A DNA stretch of 64,000 nucleotides from Tomocerus qinae (taxonomy: Eukaryota > Arthropoda > Collembola > Entomobryomorpha > Tomoceridae): assembly GCA_020055645.1 (NCBI GenBank), contig CM034546.1, positions 107,078,875 through 107,142,874 of the forward strand, given 5' to 3'. The notes below the pieces were generated by a model. That model made no database searches. It had not been told where the DNA came from and saw only the letters and a program-made list of their open reading frames with translations. Below are positions 26,201 to 38,600 of the stretch, piece after piece. Position 1 is the first letter of the stretch. Every line of letters starts with the position of its first letter. Position numbers and translations under genes: made by a program.

Positions 26201-27061
26201 TACGGACCTCATGTAGGAAAAGATGCCAATTTTATTCTGGTCATGTTAGGGAAACCGAAAAGTGTAGGGGAAATCAAACTAGCCAGTAAATCCCCTTGGG
26301 TAAAACCGATAATAGGTAATTTAATTTAAATGCTACGGGACAAAAGTGTACCTAATTGCAATTCATTGATAGTATATGAAGATATATTATTCTTAATTAT
26401 TTTCATTAATAGATCCAAAATATTTTTCTCATCCTGATGATATGAAAATAATGAAAGAAGGTAACCAAAAACGAAACCAAAATCACTAAATGTGAACAAA
26501 GACAAAGCATTTTTCTACTTTGACACTTTCCTTTAATTCCAGCTGTAAAATTTATCGTGAACTTGTACGAGAAAACACAAACCTACAAAAAGGTCAACGC
26601 TCATTTGGTCCCTAATGCCTTTCCGGGCTGTGAAAAAGAAGTTCACAAAAGTGATAAATACTACGAGTGCTACATTCGCCACTTGACCCAAACAATTTAT
26701 CATCCTTCTGGCACTTGTGCAATGGGGACAAGAAACGATTCTAAAGCTGTCGTAGATTCACAACTAAGGTTAGTATTTACAAATATCTACAATTTTTATT
26801 TTAATTATATCTACCTACTATATACTATTTTAATTGTGACTTTATAGAGTTTTAAAAACGTGGGGTCTGAGAGTTGCAGACACAAGTATTTTACGAGTAA
26901 TTACAAATGCGAATTTGAATGCGCCAGCAATCATGGTAGGAGAGCGAGCGAGTTTTCTTATCCGACGCTACTGGGCCAATCAATTTGAAGTCTGTATGAA
27001 ATATAACTACTACTTTTTATATTCAGATAACAAACAGTGTTTTTACACACAAATGCCATGA
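23269..27061 (+). CDS. GMC oxidoreductase 2 (glucose dehydrogenase-like, 13 exons)
   Basis: Tandem paralog of the gene at 13831-17216, probably a secreted or membrane-associated FAD alcohol/sugar oxidoreductase. Coding exons: 23269-23482, 23566-23613, 23700-23824, 23975-24027, 24107-24240, 24318-24449, 25284-25405, 25525-25695, 25802-25952, 26025-26315, 26413-26460, 26543-26768 and 26848-27061 (1929 nt, 642 residues, phases all match). An N-terminal hydrophobic stretch precedes [14 protein letters not shown] (FAD binding, about residue 70). It then has [46 protein letters not shown], the catalytic His of YHPSGTC (about 550) and Asn of TNANLNAP (about 594). The tail again has YWANQFE and KQCFY before the stop. 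Compared with paralog 1 it has extra introns after HGAG and before DPKYF, but lacks the intron that splits SAG/AxxSPKLL. The intron at 24450-25283 is unusually long for this gene (834 nt). An AATAAA lies at 27516-27521. Confidence 0.95.
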
Positions 27062-28287
27062 AGTTATGATGTTCACGATAATATTATTCAGAACTAATAT
27101 TAGTTTACTCCTAAATGTTTACTTGATTATCTATTTTATGTAAGTATGTTTTGAATGTTGCATAGTTGTATAGTGTTTGTATTGTTGCATTTTCTCTTTA
27201 AATATGAAATTGTAATGCTTTTGTATATTAGTACAATTTCCCAAAATGTACTAGGATTGTTAGTGTTTGATTGGGAAATGCCCAGGTTGATGAAAGTTTT
27301 CTATATGGGTTGAATCGTGCCGTTTACATGTAATTATTTACCAGTTGCAATATTGTGTATACAATTTGTAGCTCTATGGATTGGATGGATTGATATTGTA
27401 TGTTTTGAGAGCTGCCATTAAACTTAATGAAAAATTCAATTACAATCATTTAATTTCTGGTCTAACTCACACAAATACTTATAGCACGGTTTTAACAGGT
27501 AATTTTAAAGTTAAGAATAAATAACATGGTTTACCTTGTTGATATAACGCACAATGAAGTAATTAGCATACACAAACAGCACTTGAACAAAGCACAGTAA
27601 AGTTTAAGGAGTCAAAAAAAGGTTTATAATAACGTTTAACAAATTACAGTACATATTTCGTTATGTCATATAAAATATAGTTATATAGAGCATTATAGTG
27701 TATATAGAGATATATAAAGAATCATATAAACCATTTGAAATGAACACTTAAATACAATTTTAAATACCTTCACCATCTAATTAACCACATGCATATGGCA
27801 TTCTTCTAAGTAAACATAATAATAGAGATAATAGTCTGAACAATTACCTAAGTACAATTTTACAATAGTAATTAACTACTTAAGAGTACACAGTACAAGA
27901 AGGGATACAAGGAAAAAAACTTTCTTGATTTTAATTAATATGCGCATGTAAAATTAACAATAAAGCCCCCAACAACACGAAATCGTCGTTTCAAAAGAAA
28001 ACAGCAAACGAAAGAATACCACACATTATTACATCTACAATAAAGAAACAACTATTAAAGTATGTAAGTAGCACAAAAGGTAGAGTTCGGCTCGACTAGG
28101 TTACTCCGGTAGTAAGGCATATGTAAATGAAGATACAATACAGCACAGTGTGATACGAACAAACATGATTCAATAACAAAGAGAAACTGTACTTACTGCT
28201 ACTAACAATACACTGATTTTCATATACGATACCGAATTACAGTTACTACACTTCCAACTAAATGCCATGGATAACAAAAGTAAATGG
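27062..28287. other. convergent intergenic region
   Basis: AT-rich DNA between the 3' ends of the second GMC gene (+) and the mucin-like gene (-). It should hold both 3' untranslated regions and polyadenylation sites, for example AATAAA at 27516-27521 on the plus strand. No gene or repeat seen. Confidence 0.6.
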
Positions 28288-31200
28288 TTATGCCGGAGCC
28301 GGAGGTGGCAGTTCTGGCTTCCTTTTCTTCAACACGCGTCTGATTTTCATGGGCCGGGGAATTGGCTGGGCTAATTTAGGTTGCTCATCAGAAGAAGCAT
28401 CGGAGTTTTGAGTTAAGTCAGCTGTGTCTTCAGCCACGGGAGTCGGTGTTGGGAAAATAATGTCGTCTTCGTCACCAATTGATGAAATAACTACAGATGT
28501 GGAATTTAAAATGGTTTGAGTTGCACCACTGAAAACGCTTTGCTCCGTTGTAATACTTTTCTCGTCTGGAACAACTATTTCTATATTGACATGTTCTTTC
28601 CTATTGGTCTTCTTACGCAATCTCCTAACTCTGGGATTTTTTGGGTCAGAGATATCACTTGGTGATGTTGGTGTTTCTGTGGTAGTTGTGGTAGTAGTCG
28701 TAGTTGTTGTAGTTGTAACTGGACCAGGTGTAGGTAGGATTTCATGGATTATCAATCGACTGATAAGTTTTCGTCTAATTTTTGTAACACGACCCTTTAC
28801 GAATGGCTTTTCGGTAATTTCTGCAGTTTTGTTAACCGGTAACTCCTCTGGTATTTTCTCTGCGGTTATTTCTGCTTCATTAGCTTGATTTTCGCTCTCA
28901 TCATTCTTTTCAGCATTTTCTAGTGCGTTTTTCGAATCGTTGTTTGTATCATCTTCTTCCGGTGCTGGTAGTTCTTCAGTCTGTCTTTGTGTAATACTAC
29001 TGGGAATTTCTGATGTTGTGTAAATGGGAATTGTACTCGTAGTACTTTCAATGTTTAAAACTTTAATACCAACAGTAGTTGAAATAGGATCAAACAAAGG
29101 TTCCTCGTCAACATCTTCTGTGCTGTCATAATTAGTATCTACACCTTTATGCAAATTATCCCGGTGTTCTTCGAAGGAATTGTTTTCAGGGGCGGGAGGA
29201 TTGTATCGACGGGGTTGTCGGGTTGTTGGTGGTACAGGTGTTGTTGTTGTAGTTGTGGTTGATCGACGGGGTGTTCGGATAGTTGTGGTAGTTGTTGGTT
29301 CGGTTGTTGTTGTGGTTGTAGTTGTTGGTTCGGTTGTTGTGGTAGTTGTAGTTGTTGGTTCGGTTGTTGTGGTGGTTGTAGTTGTTGGTTCGGGTGTTGT
29401 GGTTGTGGTGGTTGAAGGTGTTGTTGTTAATTCAGGGAGTGTTACCTCTAAAGAGCCTGCAGTTGTAGATTTTGATTTTTCTACTGCTACATTACTATTA
29501 CGGCTGAAACCACCAAGTCCACCTTTTCTAATTTTGGAGTCTGTATTATCATTGTCATTGCTATCAGTAACTTGATTAAAACTTAATCTGGAACCAGGTC
29601 GAGTTACCCGTCTTGGTCTCTTTGTTGTCGTTCTAACATTCTTGTTACCATTGTTGGCTGATGTGTGGACACGGACAAACTTAGTACGGAAATTTTGAAT
29701 CTTTTGGATAATTTGTGACCGTGAATTAACATCACTATCTTCTCCATCGTCATTGTAAACGGCCCTATTGCTATTTGTATTAGTAATTTCTGAAATTTTC
29801 ACTGGTTTTCTAATGAATTTTCTTGCTGCACTATCACTGTCTGTGGATTCTGTAGAAGATGTGATATCCACAGGGTTTTCACTTGTAGCATTTCTTACCC
29901 GATTTCTTAGTTTCTTTAAGGTATTTTCCAAAGCCAATCTTTGAGCTTGACCAATTTTCTCTTCGGAATCCGATGGTAATTCCGAATCGTACTCATCGGA
30001 ATAGATGGCTTCTTCAGAAGATATCCCAAGATCATTTTCTCCAGTTAATTTAGGATCTGTATTACGAGGAAACAATGTTATACCGAATTTATAAAAATCA
30101 TAGTATTTTACATTTACTAACCTTTTTCTGTAGTGCTTGAAACTGGAGCTTCATTTAAGTTCCCTGAATCTTGTTGATTTTCTGACCCGATTTCTCTACT
30201 ACTATCATTGTCAGGAACGTTTTGTTCTGTAGTAGAGGTAGTGGTAGATGACAACGTGGGATCGGTTGATGATACTTCGCTTATAGTCGTCGTCGATTCA
30301 AATGGAAAACGAGCATTTACATATCGAGGCTGGGAAGTTGTTGCAATAGGTTCTGAAATTTTTTCAGCAGTTGATGACTCAATATTTTCATCAAATACCA
30401 ATTCTGCTTCAGGCAACTTTTCCGTTGTGCTAGAGGTTGTCGTATAAATCTCCAATTCAAATGGCTTTTCTGTAGTTGATGTTGATAATGGTTCTACTTC
30501 AAAATATTTTTCGGTGGTAGTTTCCAATAGTGGAGGTTGTGTTTGCTTTTCTTCAGTAATAAAGGGTACCGATCTTTCTGTTGGTGCTTCTGTAGACTCA
30601 TAGTTAACTGTTGTGGTTGAAGTAGTTCGCGCTCTCAAAGGAATCCTGGTGGTTGCTTCAGTTGTGGATGGTCTTGAAGTTATCCTAATTGGAGCTGGAG
30701 TTCTTATTGGAGCTGAAGTTATCCTTATTGGAGTTGGAGTTGTCCTAATTGGAGCTAGAGTTGTCCTTATTGGAGCTGGAGTTGTCATTGGAACTTCTTC
30801 CCTAGCCAAATAACTTTTATCATCATTGACGACCTCTTGGCTTTCTGGATATTCAAGTTCATAATCATCATCATATTCTTCCTCTGAAGGATAATTTGCA
30901 ACATCTTCACGAATGGAAGGGATTGTCACAGTTTCTGGTTGTTTAGTTGTGAAAATCTCAACATTCTTCTCAGTGGTTGAAGAAACGGTGGTTACAGGTT
31001 CATCAAAACTTGGCAAATCGTCATTGAAAACCCTTGAGGTGATCTCTGGTGGGTTTTCTGTGGTAGTCGAAGTCGTGGTCATTCTTCCGGGTAAAATAGC
31101 GATTTTGGTAGAAGGCTGAGGGAAGGTATTGATAATATCCTGGATTACAGGTGACGGACTAATGGTAGTGCTGTCTACAATGGAATTCGTTGAAGTCGGT

Positions 31201-32792
31201 TCCCTTACATTTACAAGTTCAGGTGTGATCTTTATTCTTCTTCTAGGTCCGGGTTTGGACGGCCTTCTTGCAGCCACAGTGGTCGTCACGACCTTTTCAG
31301 TTGTGGTACTAATGCTTATCACAGTTGTTACTTCTGGTGGTACAGTATTGACTTCTTGAGTACTAAGTACTGGCTCGTCGCTTTCTTTCTGCAAGAAGAC
31401 AAAGAAACAAACTTAAGTACTTACATATGGCCTAAAAAAGCAAATTTCGTAAGCATGACTCATGAAGGCTTGCCTTTGTAACTGTGCTTGTATTATTCCT
31501 TCCTCTGACGCGGATTCGTTTGCGAGCTACCTTTTTGTTTTTATTTCTTCGCCTGGGGTTGCTAGTTGTCTCTACTATTAATGGAATATCAGGTTCTACA
31601 TTTATTGTTGGCTGCTCTTTTATGTCTGTCATTGTTGAAGTAGTTTCAGTCTCCACAGTCGTAGCTGTAATAGATGTGGCTGTTGAAGTGACGGGAACCA
31701 CTAAATCATCCAATAATTCATCTTGGTCCTGAACAACCTTAGTTACTTTGTGGAGTTCAAGTTTTTCCATTTCATCCTGTTCATTTTTCTCATTTTGTAC
31801 CACATTGGAGTTGTAATTATTGGATATCTCTCCTCTGCTGTTGGCTATTGCCCGTAATCTTTGGGTGTGTCCCTCATAAGGCTCACCGTCATTTGTGAAG
31901 ATTGATTGACCTAGGTTTACACTGACGGAAGCCGTTGGTTTCGCATTTTTATCCGTTCCAATAGCAAAAGAGTAACTATTGGAACCTTGATTATTGTGAA
32001 CTGTCGAGTAGAATTCATAGGGTACCGGGTCAGCTAAAAAACATCGTTAAATCCATTTTTATAGCCCATCTACATCAATCTATTATTTATTACATTGTAT
32101 TGCTAGTTATTTCATGAAGTAAAGCTAGTTATCCTAGACAAAGTAAACTTATCTGATTACGTACCTAAAGGAATGCTGTTGCTGATAGGTTTTCGCCCAA
32201 ATACATTAATATTCCTTGATTCTGTTACAGATTCCGCTTGTGCCGTGGGTGGGATTATTCTGTAATTAAAGTATTGTTGAGGCCTTGTAGCAGAAAATGG
32301 GGTCGAACTGCTCACTGCAATTTGTTGCTCGTAAAAGTTTGACTGCTGAGGAGTATAATATTGTTGTTGGGGCAAAACATTTGATTTCTGTTGGAAATAT
32401 TGAAATGGTTGATCAAAAAAACTGGGAAATCTTGCGGAAGGTTCCACAGTACTGCCCACTCTCCTTGGTTGATTAGCAAATGCAACTTTTTCCAGTGGAG
32501 GTTGATACTGCTCAAATGATGCTGGCTGGGAATAAGTGGCCGGGACCTGTTGTCTAATCCTTGTAGGAGCTATTGCTAATCCTGAATGTTGGTACTCTGC
32601 AGTGAATGACGCAGGAGAAGGTGTGTAGGAAGTTTGCGAAGTTTGTTCTCCACGTTCCGTTCCATAAGTTTGGGAATTCACAAACATTGGCTGATTCGGC
32701 CGGTAAAAATAGTAGAAACTTTGCCCACTTTGTCCGCTTACATAATTCGACAGCAAACATAGCAATCCCGGCAGTAATAACAGTCTCTGCAT
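28288..32792 (-). CDS. secreted Thr-rich mucin-like protein with repeated basic patches (4 exons)
   Basis: 1407-residue protein; exons 32792-32165, 32033-31474, 31388-30122 and 30056-28288 (4224 nt, phases match). Residues 1-20 are a signal peptide (MQRLLLLPGLLCLLSNYVSG). Residues 21-210 are rich in Gln, Tyr, Pro and Ser. Exon 2 begins with a better-ordered segment (DPVPYEFYSTVHNNQGSNSY) that may be a small domain. The rest is low-complexity Thr/Ser/Pro/Glu sequence suited to O-glycosylation, including four EP(T)8-type blocks (29270-29410) and six or so APIRTT repeats (30680-30800). These are punctuated by basic clusters such as GPRRRIK, NPRRRNK, RPRRV, IRRKL, VRRLRKK and IRRVLKKRK. The intron between exons 2 and 3 has a GC donor (AAG/GCAAGC). 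A secreted extracellular, gut-lining or cuticle-associated mucin is the likely role, by composition only. Val-rich frames on the plus strand are mirror images of the Thr codons, not genes. Confidence 0.88.
31389..31473 (-). other. GC-AG intron of the mucin-like gene
   Basis: The donor reads AAG/GCAAGC and the acceptor TTCTTGCAG/AAA. Both flanking exons are in phase 0 across this junction, and no GT alternative nearby preserves the frame. GC-AG introns are a known minor class recognised by the major spliceosome. Confidence 0.75.
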
Positions 32793-32841
32793 AAAACATT
32801 TTCATTTTCAAAGGAAATCACACTTTCGTTTCTTAATAATA
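32793..32841 (-). other. probable 5' untranslated part of exon 2 of the mucin-like gene
   Basis: The minus-strand sequence tctgtattag ends at 32842 and is a plausible acceptor 49 nt before the ATG at 32792. It would join the leader exon proposed near 35.6 kb. Inferred from signals only. Confidence 0.35.
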
Positions 32842-35602
32842 CTAATACAGAGATTCAAGATAGCCTATCATTTGTATTCAATCGTTCTTTATCATCGCAG
32901 ACGAAACTTCTACGATAAATGATACTTTAAAGATCATTTAATTCGAAATAGAGATATTATCTCCCTGTAATTTTCGAAATATCCAGCAAGCAGTACTGAT
33001 ATTCAAGATGATGAAGCAATTCAATCTCCAAAGTTTAAATAGATGTTATTAAAGTCTCCTATGCATTTAGATCTAATTTCCTCACACGGTCTAACCTTGA
33101 GGAAAATTATTCCAAACATTTTAATAAGCGTTTTCCTGCTGTTCGCAGCTTCTCTCAAAACGATTCTTTAGATTTGCCTGTCGCATGCTATGAAATGTAA
33201 TGCAGAATTACTTAACTGTTTTTCAATCCCTACCGCATTGCCAGTAAATTATAATCCAAAGTTTTGCAAAACGCTCTTCTCCATTAACATTGATGTGCAA
33301 TGGCGTTTTTCGTGAAAAGGCCAGATTCGAAAGGCTACAATCTCGATAAACTACTTTTAAGTAATACCTTATTTTTTGTGAATTTTTTTTGACTGAATCG
33401 CTACGTAATAATATGTGGACATTGAAATCACAAGCCCAATAAATAATTGAGATTCTGAATCGTATTGATTTGGTATACCTACTCACATATATTTTCAGAC
33501 GCTACTGATGATGTTGTCGTCTGTTATACAAGAAAACCTGTCTCTTAGTTGGATTCCATTTGGACAACAGCATGCAGTCAGCCAGGAGTACCAAGGCCGT
33601 CGAAAAACACAAAAGGTCTTCTATATAGCTTTGCAATACATAATACTTGCAATGCAAATACATCGTGGCTACTAAGCAGCTTTCTTAAATGAACAAAGTT
33701 GTGCCAAGTTGTTGTTTCATATTTTACTCTCAATCAATCCAGTATGCACCTAAGGCTATTTTCTTTATATAGTAAGTAGGATGTTAGTCCAATTATTGAT
33801 ATGGATATATTTTATTATGCATTACCTGACCTTTGAAGGATCAGACCTTACCTTACGGCAAAATACTAATCTTTTAATTCACACATAATGCAGGTATTCT
33901 AAATGCCTACCTTATCATGTGGGAATGTTTCGTTTCCATTGTCTGTACATATTTGAATGATAATTACAGAGCTAAATATCATTTAAGTAATAAAAATTGT
34001 TTCTGTCAATCATAATTTCACTTTTTGTTCAGAAAATTGAAATTAAGGATCTACCTACTTAGCCATGATACTATTGTCTATTTCACATAGAATTACACAA
34101 TGCAAACCGAATCTAATTGCAAGTAGGTATAAACAGAAAATTGATAAAGTTACAGTAATAATCGCATAATTTTTCGATAACTACCTGTGTTATTAAATGT
34201 CATGTTACCAGAGATAGAGACTATCAGATTTAGCGATTCATTTCGCACTATGCATATTGATGTGGGTAGACACTACTACATCAGGTTTTTATTGATTCAT
34301 CTCATGTCAGTCGATGCATTGGTGGACAAAAAAAGCCATCTGATACAATTCATTATCATATTATTATCACATAATAATATCACTGTCCAAATTTCAAAAG
34401 AATCAGATCACATAATCACATCACACCAATCAATATACAACAAATCTACATATAACTAAGGTAGACACTAGTAGACAGATGCAAATCCAATAAATAGCAG
34501 TGCAACATAAGTAGAACGGTTGCACGATAGAAAAAACATGTAAATCATCACTGACTTGGAGCATTATGCATATTTGTTTACTGATTCTGCATCTGCAGTT
34601 TATCTTTTATGTAAGTTCTGTACCATTGTCTGACTTTCTGAACCTCCTTGTACCTTTCTAATGACATAATAGACGAATATTTATACATTGGCTCTCCTCT
34701 CATGTCATCGTCGGAAAGTGAATACTTGGAATAGTAGGACAAAAAATATCAAGTTGTTACTCACTTCAGGCGACTACTTAATAGCTAACTGTCAAGATTT
34801 TATTCTTTCCCAAATACTAAATGCTAAAAATCACATTTCACACTTGAAATGTCCAAATAACCTTATCATTAGTATTTCATGTAGGTTTCAAAAATCTTTC
34901 GCTCAAATTAGAACAAGGTAGAAAAATTATCACCCACAAGCTACACAAAACCGTTACCATTTGTGGCTTGCCTCTACAGTATCTACAAATGCTATAAATT
35001 CCAAAATTTATAAATCTGGAAATTTTAGTCATCGGAATATCATTGCTAGTGAAGAGTACCCTGCAAAATAAGGAATTATTTACTGCTGTCCCAAAAATAT
35101 ATAAGTATTGTAGTGGAAATATTTCTTCAAGTCTGAAAATTTTAGTCTTAGGAATATCAACACTAAATAAATCGATTTCCATTTGCAAAAATTGTGAATA
35201 GCAATATTTGCAAGAAATGTAGTACCCATGTGGAGCCAAAATTAATTGTTGGGAATGGAGAGTGGTACAAGTCAAGTAATGGAATTGTTGTGTAATAAAT
35301 GTATGAAAACGTGTGCAACTAATTCATGTAGAAAAGAATAAAATAGAACCTTACCGTTTTTAAGCCCATTTTATACGATGAATTGAAATTTGAGAAAATA
35401 TTATACTCAAGACTGAAAAATCTCAAGTGTCCAAATGAATGTGGTAGTTATTGGTATCAAATATTTAACTGGCACATTCCAAAAAACAAAAGTATCACAA
35501 GATTTTGAAAGGAATTGATAAAAGTTGAGTTGTACATGAGCAAGTTTGAATAAATAAGAATGTTTTGCGATGAAGCACTGTAACTTGGAAGTTGGAACTC
35601 AC
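32842..35602. other. probable leader intron of the mucin-like gene, otherwise empty
   Basis: AT-rich DNA without a supported gene. If the leader exon at about 35603-35645 belongs to the mucin-like gene, this whole stretch is its first intron, about 2.76 kb. Open frames such as 34877-35275 (-) contain no recognisable domain. Confidence 0.35.
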
Positions 35603-35678
35603 TTCTTCCAGAGTCACTTGCATTGACCACTTTTTTGAGTCATAGATGAACCTGAACCAGATTCAGCGTGTTTATATA
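35603..35678 (-). promoter_or_regulatory. candidate TATA promoter and leader exon
   Basis: On the minus strand a TATATAAA box lies at about 35670-35677. Some 60-70 nt further on is a strong donor, GAA/GTGAGT, after 35603. A start site about 30 nt below the TATA box would give a 40-nt non-coding leader exon. The next gene on that strand is the mucin-like gene at 32792, so this is its likely promoter. No transcript evidence is available. Confidence 0.45.
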
Positions 35679-38600
35679 ACACCAACACCCTTTGATCTGG
35701 AGGAGACACAATAGATGCAGTACAATCAATGCGAAGTATCTTTTTATTCTCCCTTCCTCAAGCCCAGCCCCTTATAGATTTGTATATTATCAGCATTCTT
35801 TGTAACTGCGAATCTCCTCTCTTTAGTTTACACTGTTCAAGCGTTTATCAAGTATATATTTATTCTAGTTGATATGCATACTCATAAGAATTGACCACGA
35901 CCACCTGTTTGTCCGTCTTGATCTTTGATACAATTATGTGTACATGAATTAGCAGCTTAATAGTGCACTACACTCTAGACTGGAAATAATAGGAGCATAA
36001 AAGACTTTTCATATCTCACTCGTGGTTTGTGTACACAGAGTGGAATTCCAAAGTTATGTACACTAAAAGCTTTAGGAAATTAATGGTACATACATGCATA
36101 ATTGGAAAAGTATAAAGTTGTCTTGTGTTACCTTGTAAGTGTGATTTCGAGGTATGCCCATTCTTTAATCGTTGAAAGAAGCATTTTGTCTATGAGATAT
36201 AAATTAAAAGACAGCGTACCTATAATGTATTTGATTGTAGTAGCCCACTTAAAAATGTTCTATGATGAATATTTGCAAGTGTAGCCAACTCAGAATAAAT
36301 TATTGGTAGTATATTATTGTTTGTCTGCCTCAGTAATATATCGCATCATTCATCTTCATTATAGACACACCATATAATTATATGGTTAATATGGTGCTAA
36401 CAAAATATTAATTTTATTAGCATAATGCTTCTCTCTTCTTCATTTTCCTAATAACGATGAGCAATAATAATTATCCTAGTTATTACGCAACGATAAATGA
36501 TTCGGTCGTTTCTGGTTTGTTCGGCGAATTTCTTTTGTTATGATGCGTGATGGCTTATTATTATTTGTATGACCAACTTACGGAACATTTCAGTGGTTTG
36601 TTATCTGTAGCTAGCCCTCATGCACCAGTATGAAGCAATATTGATATTATATTGACGGATTCATTACAGTAAATGAAGCAATCTCTTGTGGAAGATTTAA
36701 TAAACCGCAGAAAATGATTTTATTGAGTCATAGTATAAGTGCTAAGTAAATGTTGCAGCGACTGGGTGAGAATTAGGAATTTAAGGTACACAATAGTCAA
36801 GTAAACATAATTCACCAGTCAATCAATGCATCATTGATTAAAACAATGACTAGTCTAGCTACTTAATTGTAACCTAATTGCTTAGAATTACTTAGTATAA
36901 TAGCACGTATAAAAAGCATTCTAGGTTAACAGTCATAATGAGAGGAAAAGCATCCTACTTGTAGCAAAGCTGTCAAAATATAGAAATGCCGATAGATACT
37001 CTACAGGGTGCAAAGGTGCAATTAATAAATATTTCATCGACCTTTATCTTGAATTTAGGGTGTGTGTCTGACTAACATTTGTACGATATGTGATGCTGGG
37101 AGTTTAACGTGTGGTGGAGTAGTGCCGTAAAACAATTCAAATATTATTGTGTCTGAGCAATTCAATACTACATGAGATTTGGGGGATCCGTCGTAATGCC
37201 ACACTCGTTATAGCAGTACAATGGAATCCTCGTAAAAAATTTGACTTCATCAATAACGCTAATTGAGGCGTTGGTGTAGCCGCTGTCTGTCCACTCCAAT
37301 CTAAATACTTTGTGATATTGGCATTGAGATGTTCTGTAAACTATCTAAGGTAGTAAGTGTAATTGTTATAATTGCCACCCTCAGTCGCACAGTTATAGTG
37401 AACTTATTGTCTGATTTAAATCATTTCATTTAATTGAGTAGGTAGCTGGGTAGCTGTAACTTAACTGGGAATAAAACTATCAACTCTAATCATCCTTCAA
37501 CCGCCGAGCTTGCACCTCGCACCTCATCATAAATAATTCTTATGAAGTGCTCACAATGATCTATATCAGCATACACTCAGCAGATTTTGAATTAGGTTGA
37601 GCAGATAGTAAAACCCTATGGAGAATTATCCTAAATACCCACGGAGATGAATTAATCCAAACGATACCATCAAATTTTATTTTAAACGCAAAGATATCTG
37701 AAAGATGATCATATGCAACAAGTGTTATTTTATATCTGATTTTATAACCTATTTTTACATGCTACGATCTAAAAAATGTAAAAATAGATCTACATTTCAA
37801 TTTAGAGACCTTTCTGATGAAAATCTTCTTGTATAGCCTACTATTTTAATGATAAATTTGGCTAGGCACGTGCATTGTCTTGAAAAATGATATACAAGTT
37901 CTATTATTAGATTTACAAAAGAGGCGGTACCTATTAATGAATGTGAGGAGGCAAGTAAAAGAGACACAAAGTAGATAAGAATGTATTTAAGAAAGCAAAT
38001 AATGTTTATTTAAATGTGTTTGTCATGTTAACACTCGTGTTCTCACTTTTGTTTAATGAGGTTTGAAGACATTCACATAACAAACAGTTATTGTGCAATG
38101 GATCTGCGTAATTACAGTTATTCATTCTGCAAAGGTCTTGAGATTGTCGCTTGGCTGTCGATTGCTAACAATTGAATGCTGGGTGACTTCTTAATCTTAT
38201 TTTATTAGGCTCTACATCAACAAAACATTGACACCTCATCTTTTCTATGCATATATCAGCGGATTCCATTTTACTTCAGTTCTAAATCATGTAATTACAA
38301 TTGGACATGGATAGGTAAGGGATACGAAGGTATTTATGATTTGAGTTACGGATCCCGTAGGTAGAGTTAAATACACAATTTTGAACTTTTACTTTTCAGA
38401 ATATTGTGTAGTTGTCATCATGAATAAAATATGAAAATGAAAAAGTAAATAAAACAGAATTATATTGTCCACGAGAGTTTATCTTCCATTGCGCAATAAG
38501 GTCTAAGTAGGTGCCCATTATTTACTTAGGTACGTTTAGCTGTATGTCTTTTTCGTCTGCAAATCTCAGCTTTGTCTTCACCCATTGGCATTGATATGAC

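Noticed and set aside
28586-31732. Several plus-strand open frames extremely rich in Val (for example 29180-29575).
   Set aside because: They are the complementary reading of the Thr (ACN) codons of the minus-strand mucin-like gene and have no domain content.
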